Assembly (NCBI GenBank): GCA_934525405.1
Contig: CAKSZF010000009.1
Coordinates: 1 to 35,504, forward strand
DNA length: 35,504 bases
DNA from: an uncultured Faecalibacterium sp.
GTDB taxonomy: Bacteria; Bacillota; Clostridia; Oscillospirales; Ruminococcaceae
Reading direction: 5' to 3'
Shown: positions 16,156-22,911 of the stretch, piece after piece
Layout of the letters: each line of letters opens with the position of its first letter
Numbering within the stretch: position 1 is the first letter of the stretch
Notes under the pieces: generated by a model
Seen by the model: only the letters and a program-made list of their open reading frames with translations
What the model was told of the DNA's origin: nothing
The model's database searches: none
Program-made: the position numbers and the translations under genes

Positions 16156-16240
16156 GAAAAAGAAAAAGGGCACAAGAACCAAAGGAATGCCGTTGCCGCC
16201 TTCCCTCTGATGCTCATGCCTGATCGAACAGTTACACGCA
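16156..16240 (-). promoter_or_regulatory. RAT-like antiterminator site and leader terminator of the PTS operon
   Basis: On the minus strand, 20 bases after the promoter, the leader reads TGTAACTG then AGGCATGAGC (between 16240 and 16211). This resembles the BglG-family RAT pattern, in which ACTG and AGGCAAAACC flank an internal loop. Downstream, GGCA of the RAT can pair with TGCC just before a CCCTTTTTCTTTTTC tract (about 16170-16156), giving the mutually exclusive antiterminator/terminator layout of licT/sacT leaders. The terminator stem is imperfect. Confidence 0.5.
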
Positions 16241-16265
16241 CTGATAAATTCACTTGTCTGCTTTG

Positions 16266-16294
16266 ATTATACGAGCCAGCGCAGAAAATGTCAA
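16266..16294 (-). promoter_or_regulatory. Promoter of the alpha-glucoside PTS operon
   Basis: On the minus strand a perfect consensus TTGACA (16294-16289), 17-base spacer and TATAAT (16271-16266). The strong promoter with a 140-base leader fits control by antitermination rather than initiation. Confidence 0.88.
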
Positions 16295-16363
16295 TGCGTT
16301 GAACTGCCCGAAATTTAAGCCGCATTTTTGTATATCCTGCACAGGACTGCTTGAAATTCGTCC

Positions 16364-16404
16364 TGCGCAGAACGATTGACAACGCCGTGCGCAGAACGTA
16401 TACT
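16364..16404 (+). promoter_or_regulatory. Promoter and flanking direct repeats of the lipoprotein gene at 16468
   Basis: TTGACA (16376-16381), a 17-base spacer and TATACT (16399-16404) form a strong promoter. The 11-base word TGCGCAGAACG occurs twice, at 16364-16374 and 16388-16398, i.e. just before the -35 and in the spacer. A 12-bp near-palindrome TCCTGCACAGGA lies upstream at 16335-16346. These may be operator sites. Confidence 0.6.
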
Positions 16405-16467
16405 TAGAGTGTAGATCCCGCTTCGCTCCGGCGGCTTGCCGGAGCACCGTTTACGGAGGTTTTTCTT

Positions 16468-17085
16468 ATGACATCGAAATATATCCGCTCCCTTGCGCTG
16501 CTGCTGTGCGCCGCTTTACTGGGCTGTCTGCTGGCAGCCTGCAGCGGCTCTGCCGACAGCAGCCCCGCATCCAGCGCTGCACCCGCCTCGGACAGCGCAT
16601 CCGCTTCCGGCAGCAGTGAGCTGCCCTCCTCCACCACAGAAGCCAACACCGGAGATCTGAACCCCGGCAACTTCGACGAGAACTCGGTGTTCTCCATCAC
16701 TGGCACAGAAAACGCCTTTGCGCCCTGTCTGGGCTGGGGCCCCGGGGTATCCGGCTGCTCCTTGAAATCGGTCATCGCGGCGGCATCGCTGCTGCACTGG
16801 GCCGAGGATGCACGGATGTCCAGCCGCTCCCCGGAGACCATTCAGGAGGCCTTTTACAGCTGGTATGACGGCCTGACCGATAACGAGCAGGAGGGCTTTG
16901 CCGAGGCTTGGCCGATGATCAAGGACGCGGCGCTGGACCTGCTCAGCGACAAGGACAGCATGACCGAACGCATTGCGGACGCAGGGCTGGACGCTGACAC
17001 CCTGCCCGGCTGCACCCTGAAAAACTGGCAGGCGCTGCAAAGCGTGCTGGACGATATCGTGCCGGAGACGAACGGCGAGGCTTAA
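16468..17085 (+). CDS. Lipoprotein of unknown function
   Basis: The 205-residue product has a lipoprotein signal (LALLLCAALLGCLLAAC, acylated Cys25) followed by a low-complexity Ser/Ala-rich linker (about 26-55) typical of surface-exposed lipoproteins. A folded alpha-helical domain of about 130 residues follows, containing GWGPGVSGCSLKSVIAAASL and WYDGLTDNEQEGFAEAWP. I do not recognise the domain. GGAGG precedes the start. It is divergent from the PTS operon and has its own promoter and a shared bidirectional terminator, so it is monocistronic. The regulated-looking promoter suggests conditional expression. Confidence 0.75.
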   Translation: MTSKYIRSLALLLCAALLGCLLAACSGSADSSPASSAAPASDSASASGSSELPSSTTEANTGDLNPGNFDENSVFSITGTENAFAPCLGWGPGVSGCSLKSVIAAASLLHWAEDARMSSRSPETIQEAFYSWYDGLTDNEQEGFAEAWPMIKDAALDLLSDKDSMTERIADAGLDADTLPGCTLKNWQALQSVLDDIVPETNGEA

Positions 17086-17109
17086 ACGCAACTTTAAACT
17101 TTAAAGCGC

Positions 17110-17143
17110 AATGGGGCGCTGACCGTGTGGTCAGCGCCCCATT
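17110..17143. terminator. Bidirectional terminator between the lipoprotein and DUF362 genes
   Basis: A perfect 15-bp stem AATGGGGCGCTGACC / GGTCAGCGCCCCATT (17110-17124, 17129-17143) with a GTGT loop separates two convergent genes. Confidence 0.88.
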
Positions 17144-17149
17144 TTATCG

Positions 17150-18274
17150 TTATACCTTTTTCAGCACATACTGGCGGGTGCCCATGCCCACCTTCTCGGC
17201 CTGTTCAAGGGTGGCCTTCCACTCGATGTTGGGGTTAGAGTCCTTGAAGTTGTCGTGGTAGCAGTTCCAGCCCGGCTTTGCAAGGTTTGCGCTCAGCTGG
17301 CTGTTGGGCAGCGGGGCGGCGTTCAGGCAGGCGTCCACGCAGGCTTGGTCCAGCGCCACCGGGTCGAAGGACGCAAAGATACCGATATCCGGCAGGATGG
17401 GTGCATCGTTCTCGCCGTGGCAGTCGCAGTTGGGGCTGATGTCCTGCACCAGAGAAATATGGAAGCAGGGACGGTCGTGGCAGACTGCGGCGGCATACTC
17501 GGCCATTTTGCGGTCCAGCAGTTCGTTGGCGCAGTCGTTGGGAGAATAGATGGCGTCAAAGCTGCAGGCGCCGATGCAGCGGCCGCAGCCCTTGCACTTG
17601 TCGTAGTCGATGACCGCCTTGTTTTCGGCATTGTAAGTAATGGCGTCCGAGCCGCACTCCTTAGCGCAGCGGTGACAGCCGCGGCACAGCCCCTCCTGCA
17701 CGGCGGGCTTGCCGGCAGCGTGCTGCTCCATCTTGCCCGCGCGGGAACCGCAGCCCATGCCGATATTCTTGAGCGCACCGCCGAAGCCGGTGGCCTCGTG
17801 TCCCTTGAAGTGGTTCAGGCTGATGAACACGTCCGCATCCATGATGGCGCGGCCGATCTTGGCGGTCTTGCAGTATTCGCCGTTCGGCACCGGCACTTCC
17901 ACCTCATCCGTGCCGCGCAGACCGTCACCGATGATCACCTGACAGCCGGTGGTCATGGGCCAGAAGCCGTTCAGCTGAGCGCAGCTCAGGTGCTCCAGCG
18001 CATTCTTGCGGCTGCCCGGGTACAGGGTGTTGCAGTCGGTCAGGAAGGGCATACCGCCCTGCTCCTTGCACAGGTCTGCCACCACCTTGGCGTAGTTGGG
18101 GCGCAGAAAAGCCAGATTGCCCAGCTCGCCGAAGTGCATCTTGATGGCCACGAACCGGCCGTCCATGTCGATATCCTTAATGCCGGCGGCAATGCACACC
18201 CGGCGCAGCTTTTCCAGCAGGCTGGTGCCCACCGGACAGCGGAAATCCGTATAGTAAACTTTGGATGCTTCCAT
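17150..18274 (-). CDS. DUF362 domain protein with two [4Fe-4S] ferredoxin motifs
   Basis: The 374-residue soluble protein has a DUF362 domain on both sides of a bacterial ferredoxin insert. Two CxxCxxCxxxC clusters are at Cys197/200/203/207 (CRGCHRCAKEC) and Cys227/230/233/237 (CKGCGRCIGAC). DUF362 stretches include AIKMHFGELGNLAFLRPNYA, SLNHFKGHEATGFGGALKN and SFDPVALDQACVDACL. It is presumably a cytoplasmic electron-transfer or redox protein; the physiological partner is unknown for most of the family. GGGAGGA precedes the ATG at 18274. The gene is monocistronic and divergent from the ClC gene. Confidence 0.88.
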   Translation of the reverse strand: MEASKVYYTDFRCPVGTSLLEKLRRVCIAAGIKDIDMDGRFVAIKMHFGELGNLAFLRPNYAKVVADLCKEQGGMPFLTDCNTLYPGSRKNALEHLSCAQLNGFWPMTTGCQVIIGDGLRGTDEVEVPVPNGEYCKTAKIGRAIMDADVFISLNHFKGHEATGFGGALKNIGMGCGSRAGKMEQHAAGKPAVQEGLCRGCHRCAKECGSDAITYNAENKAVIDYDKCKGCGRCIGACSFDAIYSPNDCANELLDRKMAEYAAAVCHDRPCFHISLVQDISPNCDCHGENDAPILPDIGIFASFDPVALDQACVDACLNAAPLPNSQLSANLAKPGWNCYHDNFKDSNPNIEWKATLEQAEKVGMGTRQYVLKKV

Positions 18275-18405
18275 GGTGTTTTTCCTCCCATATCTTTCCG
18301 GCGGCGTCTGCCGCGCAGTCTCTCTTTTGTTCAGTATAGCACACCCGGGCGAGCGGTGTAAACAGAAAATGGAGCAGTCCCGCTTTTGCTCTGCCCATTT
18401 TGGGG

Positions 18406-18434
18406 TTGACAGCCCTGCCCTGCGGTGTTATTTT
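18406..18434 (+). promoter_or_regulatory. Promoter of the ClC gene
   Basis: TTGACA (18406-18411), a 17-base spacer and TATTTT (18429-18434) lie 50 bp before the start at 18485. The leader contains a short GTTCC/GGAAC hairpin but no recognisable fluoride riboswitch. Confidence 0.65.
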
Positions 18435-18484
18435 ATATCGGTTCCAAAAAACGGAACGGATGTCAATATACAGGAGTACTTTCT

Positions 18485-19762
18485 ATGAACGATTTTGATA
18501 CATTCTGGCACGAAGCTAAAGCCGCCCTGCGGGTGGCGCTGCAATGGTTCTTTCTGGCGGTTCCCATGGGTCTGCTCTGTGGATTTCTGGGCACCTTGTT
18601 CCACCTTGCTGTCGAGCACGCCACCGAGCTGCGCGCCGCGCAGCCTTGGCTGCTGTTCCTTTTGCCTGTGGCAGGTCTGCTCATCACTGCCCTTTATAAG
18701 GTAACAAAGTGCGAGGGTGTGGGCACCAACAACGTTCTCCGCGCCGTGCAAAGCGGCGAACCGGTCAGCATTCTGCTGGTGCCCGCTATCTTTCTGGGTA
18801 CGGTGCTCACCCACCTGTGCGGCGGTTCTGCCGGCCGCGAGGGCGCTGCGTTGCAGATGGGCGGCAGCATCGGCTGGAACCTTGGCACCCTGCTGCGGCT
18901 CAAGGACCACGACCGCCGCACCGCCACCATCAGCGGCATGGCTGCGTTCTTCTCTGCCCTGTTCGGCACCCCGCTGGCGGCGGCCTGCTTTGCCATGATG
19001 GTAGAGGATGTGGGCCTGACCTTTACCGCTGCTTTTGTCCCGGCCTTTACCTCCGCCCTCATCGCCTACGGCTGCTCGCTGGCCTTTGGCATCGCACCCA
19101 CCCACTTTGCCCTCACCGCGCCGGAACTGAATGTCCGCACCGCCCTGCTGGTCATCCTGCTGGGTGTGGCCTGCGCTGCCGTTTCCCGCCTGTTCTGCTA
19201 CACCCTCCACTTCATGGAGCACACCGTGCCAAAGCTTCTCCCGAACCCGTGGGTGCGGGTCTTTGCGGGCGGCGTGCTGGTCATCGGCTTTTCCTATCTC
19301 TTCGGCGTGGGGCGGTATAACGGCGCGGGCATGAGCGTCATCGTTGCTGCCGTGGAGCAGGGACAGGCGCTGCCGTGGGATTTTCTGTGCAAGATCTTCC
19401 TCACCGCGCTGACCCTTGCCTGCGGGTTCAAGGGCGGCGAGGTGGTGCCCAGCTTTTTTGTGGGCGCTACCTTCGGCTGTGTGGTTGGCCCGCTGCTGGG
19501 TCTGCCCGCCGGGTTTGCGGCGGCGGTGGGGCTGGTGTCTATCTTCTGCGGCGCGACCAACGCCCTGATCCCCTCCATCCTGCTGGGCTTTGAGCTGTTC
19601 AGCGGCGCGGGGCTGGAACTCATCGCGCTGGGCTGCGGCATCTGCTATATGCTCTCCGGCCACCACGGCCTGTACAGCAGCCAGACCTTTGTCACCAACA
19701 AACTGCGCTCGGAGTATATGTCCCATAAGCGGCGCGTAAAGGTGAAAAAAGAGGAAGAGTGA
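18485..19762 (+). CDS. ClC-family anion channel/transporter, possibly CLC-F type
   Basis: The 425-residue membrane protein has the ClC fold: GSAGREGAALQMG (GREG at 117-120, gating Glu119), and GFKGGEVVPSFFVGATFG in place of the classic GGxFxP motif. There is no C-terminal CBS pair. The CEGVGTNNV segment replaces the usual GSGIP chloride-coordinating motif. This combination resembles the fluoride-exporting CLC-F branch more than chloride ClC proteins, so F-/H+ antiport is a reasonable guess. The start at 18485 is set by AGGAG upstream; a longer frame from 18425 would cross the promoter. It is monocistronic. Confidence 0.85.
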   Translation: MNDFDTFWHEAKAALRVALQWFFLAVPMGLLCGFLGTLFHLAVEHATELRAAQPWLLFLLPVAGLLITALYKVTKCEGVGTNNVLRAVQSGEPVSILLVPAIFLGTVLTHLCGGSAGREGAALQMGGSIGWNLGTLLRLKDHDRRTATISGMAAFFSALFGTPLAAACFAMMVEDVGLTFTAAFVPAFTSALIAYGCSLAFGIAPTHFALTAPELNVRTALLVILLGVACAAVSRLFCYTLHFMEHTVPKLLPNPWVRVFAGGVLVIGFSYLFGVGRYNGAGMSVIVAAVEQGQALPWDFLCKIFLTALTLACGFKGGEVVPSFFVGATFGCVVGPLLGLPAGFAAAVGLVSIFCGATNALIPSILLGFELFSGAGLELIALGCGICYMLSGHHGLYSSQTFVTNKLRSEYMSHKRRVKVKKEEE

Positions 19763-19767
19763 GCGTT

Positions 19768-19932
19768 GTGTTCGCCCTCTCAGGCGCTCCCGCGCCAGCT
19801 CTCCCAAAGGGAGAGCCAAGCCATTACGTTCGTTGCTAAAGTATTAGGTATAATGAGAAAGTTTCCGGCAGTGCTCTTGCCTCTCCCTTTGGGAGAGGTG
19901 GCACGGCGTAAGCCGTGACGGAGAGGGCGCAC
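19768..19932. repeat. Intergenic hairpin repeat element, S type (copy 3, core in reverse orientation)
   Basis: The left arm is CGCCCTCTCAG, hairpin GGCGC-TCCC-GCGCC, then CTCTCCC/GGGAGAG. The core is the reverse complement of that in copy 2 (GCTAAAGTATTAGGTATAAT). The right arm has CTCTCCC/GGGAGAG then CACGGC-GTAA-GCCGTG (19902-19917) and GGAGAGGGCGCAC. It lies between convergent genes. Confidence 0.8.
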
Positions 19933-19978
19933 GCCGTTGTCCGAGGGTCAAAGTATCAAGAGCAACGAAAAACTCTGT

Positions 19979-20010
19979 TGCCACCGCTGAAGCCTTCACC
20001 CGCCGGGGAA
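19979..20010. repeat. Fragment of a C-type hairpin module
   Basis: GCCACCGCTGAAGCCTTCAC followed by CCGCCGGGG is the reverse complement of a stretch within the module at 33600-33640. It appears as a truncated arm without its variable hairpin. Confidence 0.55.
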
Positions 20011-20020
20011 CGCTTTCATT

Positions 20021-20054
20021 AAAACAAGGGGCTGTTGCGCAAGCAACAGCCCCT
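20021..20054 (-). terminator. Terminator of uppP
   Basis: The 12-bp stem AGGGGCTGTTGC / GCAACAGCCCCT (20027-20038, 20043-20054) with a GCAA loop is followed on the minus strand by TGTTTT. The T tract is short. Confidence 0.75.
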
Positions 20055-20077
20055 GTTATCATTATTAAGCTTTTCTC

Positions 20078-20929
20078 TTATGCCAGCGCGGTGATGGCCG
20101 CCACAGCCAGCACGATGGCACCCAGCACGATGCGATAGATGCCGAAGAACTTGAAGTCGTGGCGCTTGACGTAGTCCATCAGGAAGCGGATGGCTGCAAG
20201 GCTAACCACAAAGGCCACAACGCAGCCCACCAGCAGCACAGCGATCTCGGTGCCGGTGATGGATACGCCGGAGACCGCGAACTTGACCACCTTGAGCAGA
20301 GATGCACCCGCCATGACCGGGATGGCCAGATAGAAGGTGAACTCTGCCACGCAGGCACGGGAGAGCCCCAGCAGCAGACCGCCCACGATAGTAGCACCGG
20401 AGCGGGAGGTGCCGGGGATGATGGCAAGGCACTGCCACACGCCGATAAGCAAAGCATCCCGGTAGCTGATCTGTTCCAGCTTTGTGACCCGGGGCGTGGT
20501 GCGACGGTTCTCCACCACAAGGAAAAGCACGCCGTACAGGATCAGCATGGCGGCTACAGTGATGTAGTTATAGAAGTGTGCCTCCATCCAGTCGTCCAGC
20601 GGGCTGATGACCAGCACCGGCAGGGTGGCGGCTACCACCTTGAACCACAGGTTCCACACGCTGGGCTTGGAGATGACCTTGCCCTGCCGCAGCCCGAAGG
20701 GCCACAGCTTATTCCAGAACAGCACCACCACGGCCAGAATGGCACCCAGCTGGATGACCACCCGGAACATGGACATGAATTCTTCACTGGCATTGAACTT
20801 GACGACCTGCTCCACAAGGATCATGTGACCGGTGGAGGAGATGGGCAGCCACTCGGTAATGCCCTCTACGATACCCATCAGGATCGCTTTAATGATCTCG
20901 AAAAACGTAATAAATCCCTCCTGCAGCAC
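20078..20929 (-). CDS. uppP: Undecaprenyl-diphosphatase
   Basis: The 283-residue multi-pass membrane protein carries the BacA/UppP signatures GIVEGITEWLPISSTGHMIL near the N-terminus and PGTSRSGATI in the middle. It dephosphorylates undecaprenyl pyrophosphate to recycle the lipid carrier of cell-wall synthesis and is linked to bacitracin resistance. The frame opens at a GTG (20929), but the only good ribosome binding site, CAGGAGGG, lies inside it (codons 3-5). Translation may really begin at the ATT or ACG codons 7-8, giving MITFFEIIK or MTFFEIIK, which is where homologues usually start. It is monocistronic. Confidence 0.93.
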   Translation of the reverse strand: MLQEGFITFFEIIKAILMGIVEGITEWLPISSTGHMILVEQVVKFNASEEFMSMFRVVIQLGAILAVVVLFWNKLWPFGLRQGKVISKPSVWNLWFKVVAATLPVLVISPLDDWMEAHFYNYITVAAMLILYGVLFLVVENRRTTPRVTKLEQISYRDALLIGVWQCLAIIPGTSRSGATIVGGLLLGLSRACVAEFTFYLAIPVMAGASLLKVVKFAVSGVSITGTEIAVLLVGCVVAFVVSLAAIRFLMDYVKRHDFKFFGIYRIVLGAIVLAVAAITALA

Positions 20930-21044
20930 CCGTTGGGTGCGTAGTTTTTTTCAAAAGCAGTTCCAGTATACCATACTATGAGCCGCTGTGCATATAGATT
21001 ATAATAAAAATTTTACCGGAGTGAGAGCAGTTTTCTGCAGGCGG

Positions 21045-21204
21045 GTGCGCCCTCTCCGTCTTTGCTTCGCAAATCCACCTCTCCCAAAGGGAGAGGCAAG
21101 AGCACTGCCGGAAACTTTCTCGTTATACCTAATACTTTAGCAATAAGCCTTAGACCTTGGCTCCCCCTTTGGGGGAGCTGGCGCGGGAGCGCCTGAGAGG
21201 GCGC
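21045..21204. repeat. Intergenic hairpin repeat element, S type (copy 4)
   Basis: The left arm is GTGCGCCCTCTCCG, variable hairpin TTTGC-TTC-GCAAA, then CCTCTCCC-AAA-GGGAGAGG. The core matches copy 2 (AGCACTGCCGGAAACTTTCTC and AATACTTTAGC). The right arm has CTCCCCC/GGGGGAG, GGCGC-GGGA-GCGCC and CTGAGAGGGCGC. It lies in the divergent uppP-trkA gap. Confidence 0.8.
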
Positions 21205-21277
21205 GGGCGCAAGCAGCCTGTGCAAATTTATTTCCGCGTTTCCCCCGGGCGCTGTATTTATCTGCCCCGGGAAATGT

Positions 21278-21330
21278 GCTATACTATAAAAATAAGAAGT
21301 CTGTCCGCTTTCTGCGCCCGGCGCAGAAAG
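21278..21330 (+). promoter_or_regulatory. Extended -10 promoter and 5'-UTR hairpin of the trkA operon
   Basis: TGCTATACT (21277-21285) is an extended -10; the -35 (TTTATC, 17-base spacer) is weak. About 25 bases downstream, CTTTCTGCGC / GCGCAGAAAG (21308-21317, 21321-21330) forms a perfect 10-bp hairpin with a three-base loop, ending 26 bases before the start codon. There is no T tract, so it is not a terminator. Confidence 0.5.
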
Positions 21331-21356
21331 CTCTGAGAACAACGAGGTGAACCTTC

Positions 21357-21770
21357 ATGAACATACTGGTGATCGGCTGCGATCAGGTGGGTGCGGCGCT
21401 GATCCGCGATCTGGAACGCATCGGCCATGATATCTCGGTGGTGGAAAAGGACCCCGAACAGCTCAAGCGTCTGGATGCCTTTGACGATTATACCTTTCAC
21501 GGCACTGCCCTTGTGGGCGACCCCACCGACCAGGACACCCTGCGCCGGGGCGGCGTGGAGAACTGCGACGCCGTGGCGGCGGTGACCGAGGAGGACTCGG
21601 TGAACCTGATGGCGGCACAGCTGGCAAAGAACATCTTCCGCCGGGACAAAGTCATCTGCCGGGTGTCCGACCCGCATCTGCAAATTTTATACCACAAGGC
21701 CTACGAGCTGGAGACCATCTGCCCCACCGTGCTGACCGAGCAGGCGGTGTTCCGGGCACTTTCCAAGTAA
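21357..21770 (+). CDS. TrkA-N (RCK) domain potassium-transport regulator, short
   Basis: The 137-residue protein is a single Rossmann-like TrkA-N domain (MNILVIGCDQVGAALIRDLE...VVEKDPEQ) without a TrkA-C domain. Typical features are the Glu30 at the end of beta-2 and AAVTEEDSVNLMAAQLAK. The nucleotide-binding glycine motif reads GCDQVG instead of GxGxxG, so nucleotide binding may be altered. Such proteins form octameric gating rings on Trk/Ktr potassium channels. No TrkH/KtrB membrane subunit is adjacent. It is the first gene of an apparent four-gene operon (21357-24263), 44 bp before the second trkA. CGAGGTG serves as ribosome binding site. Confidence 0.85.
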   Translation: MNILVIGCDQVGAALIRDLERIGHDISVVEKDPEQLKRLDAFDDYTFHGTALVGDPTDQDTLRRGGVENCDAVAAVTEEDSVNLMAAQLAKNIFRRDKVICRVSDPHLQILYHKAYELETICPTVLTEQAVFRALSK

Positions 21771-21814
21771 AACATCCTGTATTCGCTTTACAGACCGTAG
21801 AATGAGGTAACGAT

Positions 21815-22483
21815 ATGAAAGTTTGTATTGCCGGCGGCGGCCGGGTGGGCATGTATCTTGCCCAAAGCCTGCTGTCCCACCACCATAAGGTGACCATCAT
21901 CGAGCCGCAGGAGGCGCTGTGCCGTACCCTTGCGGATACGCTGGATATCCCGGTCATCTGCGGCGACTCTCTGAGTTTTGACACCCTGCGCACCGCCGAT
22001 GTGGCCAGCTGCGACGCCTTTGTGGCGGTGACCAACACCGACGAGACCAATCTGGTGGCGTGCCAGATCGCCAAGCGGGAGTTCGGCGTGAACCGCACCG
22101 TGGCACGCGCCTCCAACCCCAAGAACCGGGACATCCTGCACACGCTGGGCGTGGACACCGTGGTGTGCGGTACCGACAACCTGAGCCATATTCTGGAGCG
22201 GGAGATCGAGACCGACACCATCCGGCAGCTGCTCTCGCTGGGCGGCGGTACTGCCAGCCTGAATGAAATTTTGCTGCCGGAGGACTTCCAGTTCGCGGGC
22301 AAGGAGATCAAGGAGATCCCCATCCCCGGCGATGCCATTCTGGTCAGCATCACCCGGGATACCGAGTTCATCATCCCCCACGGCAGCACGGTGCTGCTGC
22401 CGTGGGACCGACTGCTGTGCCTGACACAGGACGACACCCTGCATCTGCTGATGGATGCGTGGGGTCTTTCCTCCCACAAATGA
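21815..22483 (+). CDS. trkA: TrkA family potassium uptake regulator (TrkA-N plus TrkA-C)
   Basis: The 222-residue protein has a canonical N-terminal Rossmann motif, CIAGGGRVGMYLAQ (GGGRVG), with Glu at the end of beta-2 (VTIIEPQE). A C-terminal TrkA-C/RCK-C domain (about 140-222) contains DFQFAGKEIKEIPIPGDAIL and ends with the HGSTVLLPWDRLLCL strand. It probably binds NAD(H)/ATP and, through the C domain, possibly c-di-AMP, gating a potassium channel at the inner membrane face. It overlaps the next gene by 4 bp (ATGA). With the short TrkA-N protein upstream it may form a hetero-oligomeric ring. Confidence 0.9.
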   Translation: MKVCIAGGGRVGMYLAQSLLSHHHKVTIIEPQEALCRTLADTLDIPVICGDSLSFDTLRTADVASCDAFVAVTNTDETNLVACQIAKREFGVNRTVARASNPKNRDILHTLGVDTVVCGTDNLSHILEREIETDTIRQLLSLGGGTASLNEILLPEDFQFAGKEIKEIPIPGDAILVSITRDTEFIIPHGSTVLLPWDRLLCLTQDDTLHLLMDAWGLSSHK

Positions 22484-22911
22484 GCGAGCAGGAGCTACTG
22501 CGCACCGCGCTGGTGCTTCCGCCCCGCGCCCGCCGGGTGCTCTGCGTCTGGGCAGCCGTGCCCGGGCTGGTTTGCGCGCCCTTTGCCTTCTGGCAGAGCG
22601 TGTGGGCGGGCGCAGTCTTTTGCGCTGTATGGGCGGCGCTGGTGGCGCTTGTCCGGGTGCGCTGCTGCAGCTTTGTCGCCGCCCTGACGGCAGACAGCGT
22701 CACGGTGCAGTCCGGGGTGGCTGTCCCTGTGCTGCGCCGCATCCCGCGCCGGGCGGTCACCGGGGTGCAGCTGCTGCGCACCCCGCTGCTGTGGGCGGCA
22801 GGGTGCACTGTGCTCCTTGTGCGCAGCCCGGGCTTGCAGCTGGTGCTGCCCGGCATCCCCGCCGCGCAGGCGACCGCGCTGGCGGCGGTACTGATGGAGC
22901 GTAGTGTATGA
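22480..22911 (+). CDS. Membrane protein with bacterial PH-like domain (YdbS-like)
   Basis: The 143-residue protein has two hydrophobic helices (about 22-60) followed by a compact beta-rich bPH2-type domain (SFVAALTADSVTVQSGVAV, RRIPRRAVTGVQLLRTPLL). This is the layout of YdbS-like proteins. The ATG at 22480 overlaps the trkA stop and the stop overlaps the next start, both as ATGA, so expression is coupled on both sides. YdbS/YdbT-type pairs are thought to act in envelope stress or antimicrobial resistance, but the mechanism is unknown. Linkage to trkA is worth noting. Family call is from topology and partner. Confidence 0.65.
   Translation: MSEQELLRTALVLPPRARRVLCVWAAVPGLVCAPFAFWQSVWAGAVFCAVWAALVALVRVRCCSFVAALTADSVTVQSGVAVPVLRRIPRRAVTGVQLLRTPLLWAAGCTVLLVRSPGLQLVLPGIPAAQATALAAVLMERSV

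Noticed and set aside
18412..18484. Fluoride riboswitch before the ClC gene
   Set aside because: The leader lacks the conserved GGNGAUGG and related pseudoknot sequences.
21205..21356. c-di-AMP (ydaO) riboswitch before trkA
   Set aside because: The leader is too short and has only one simple hairpin without the conserved core.
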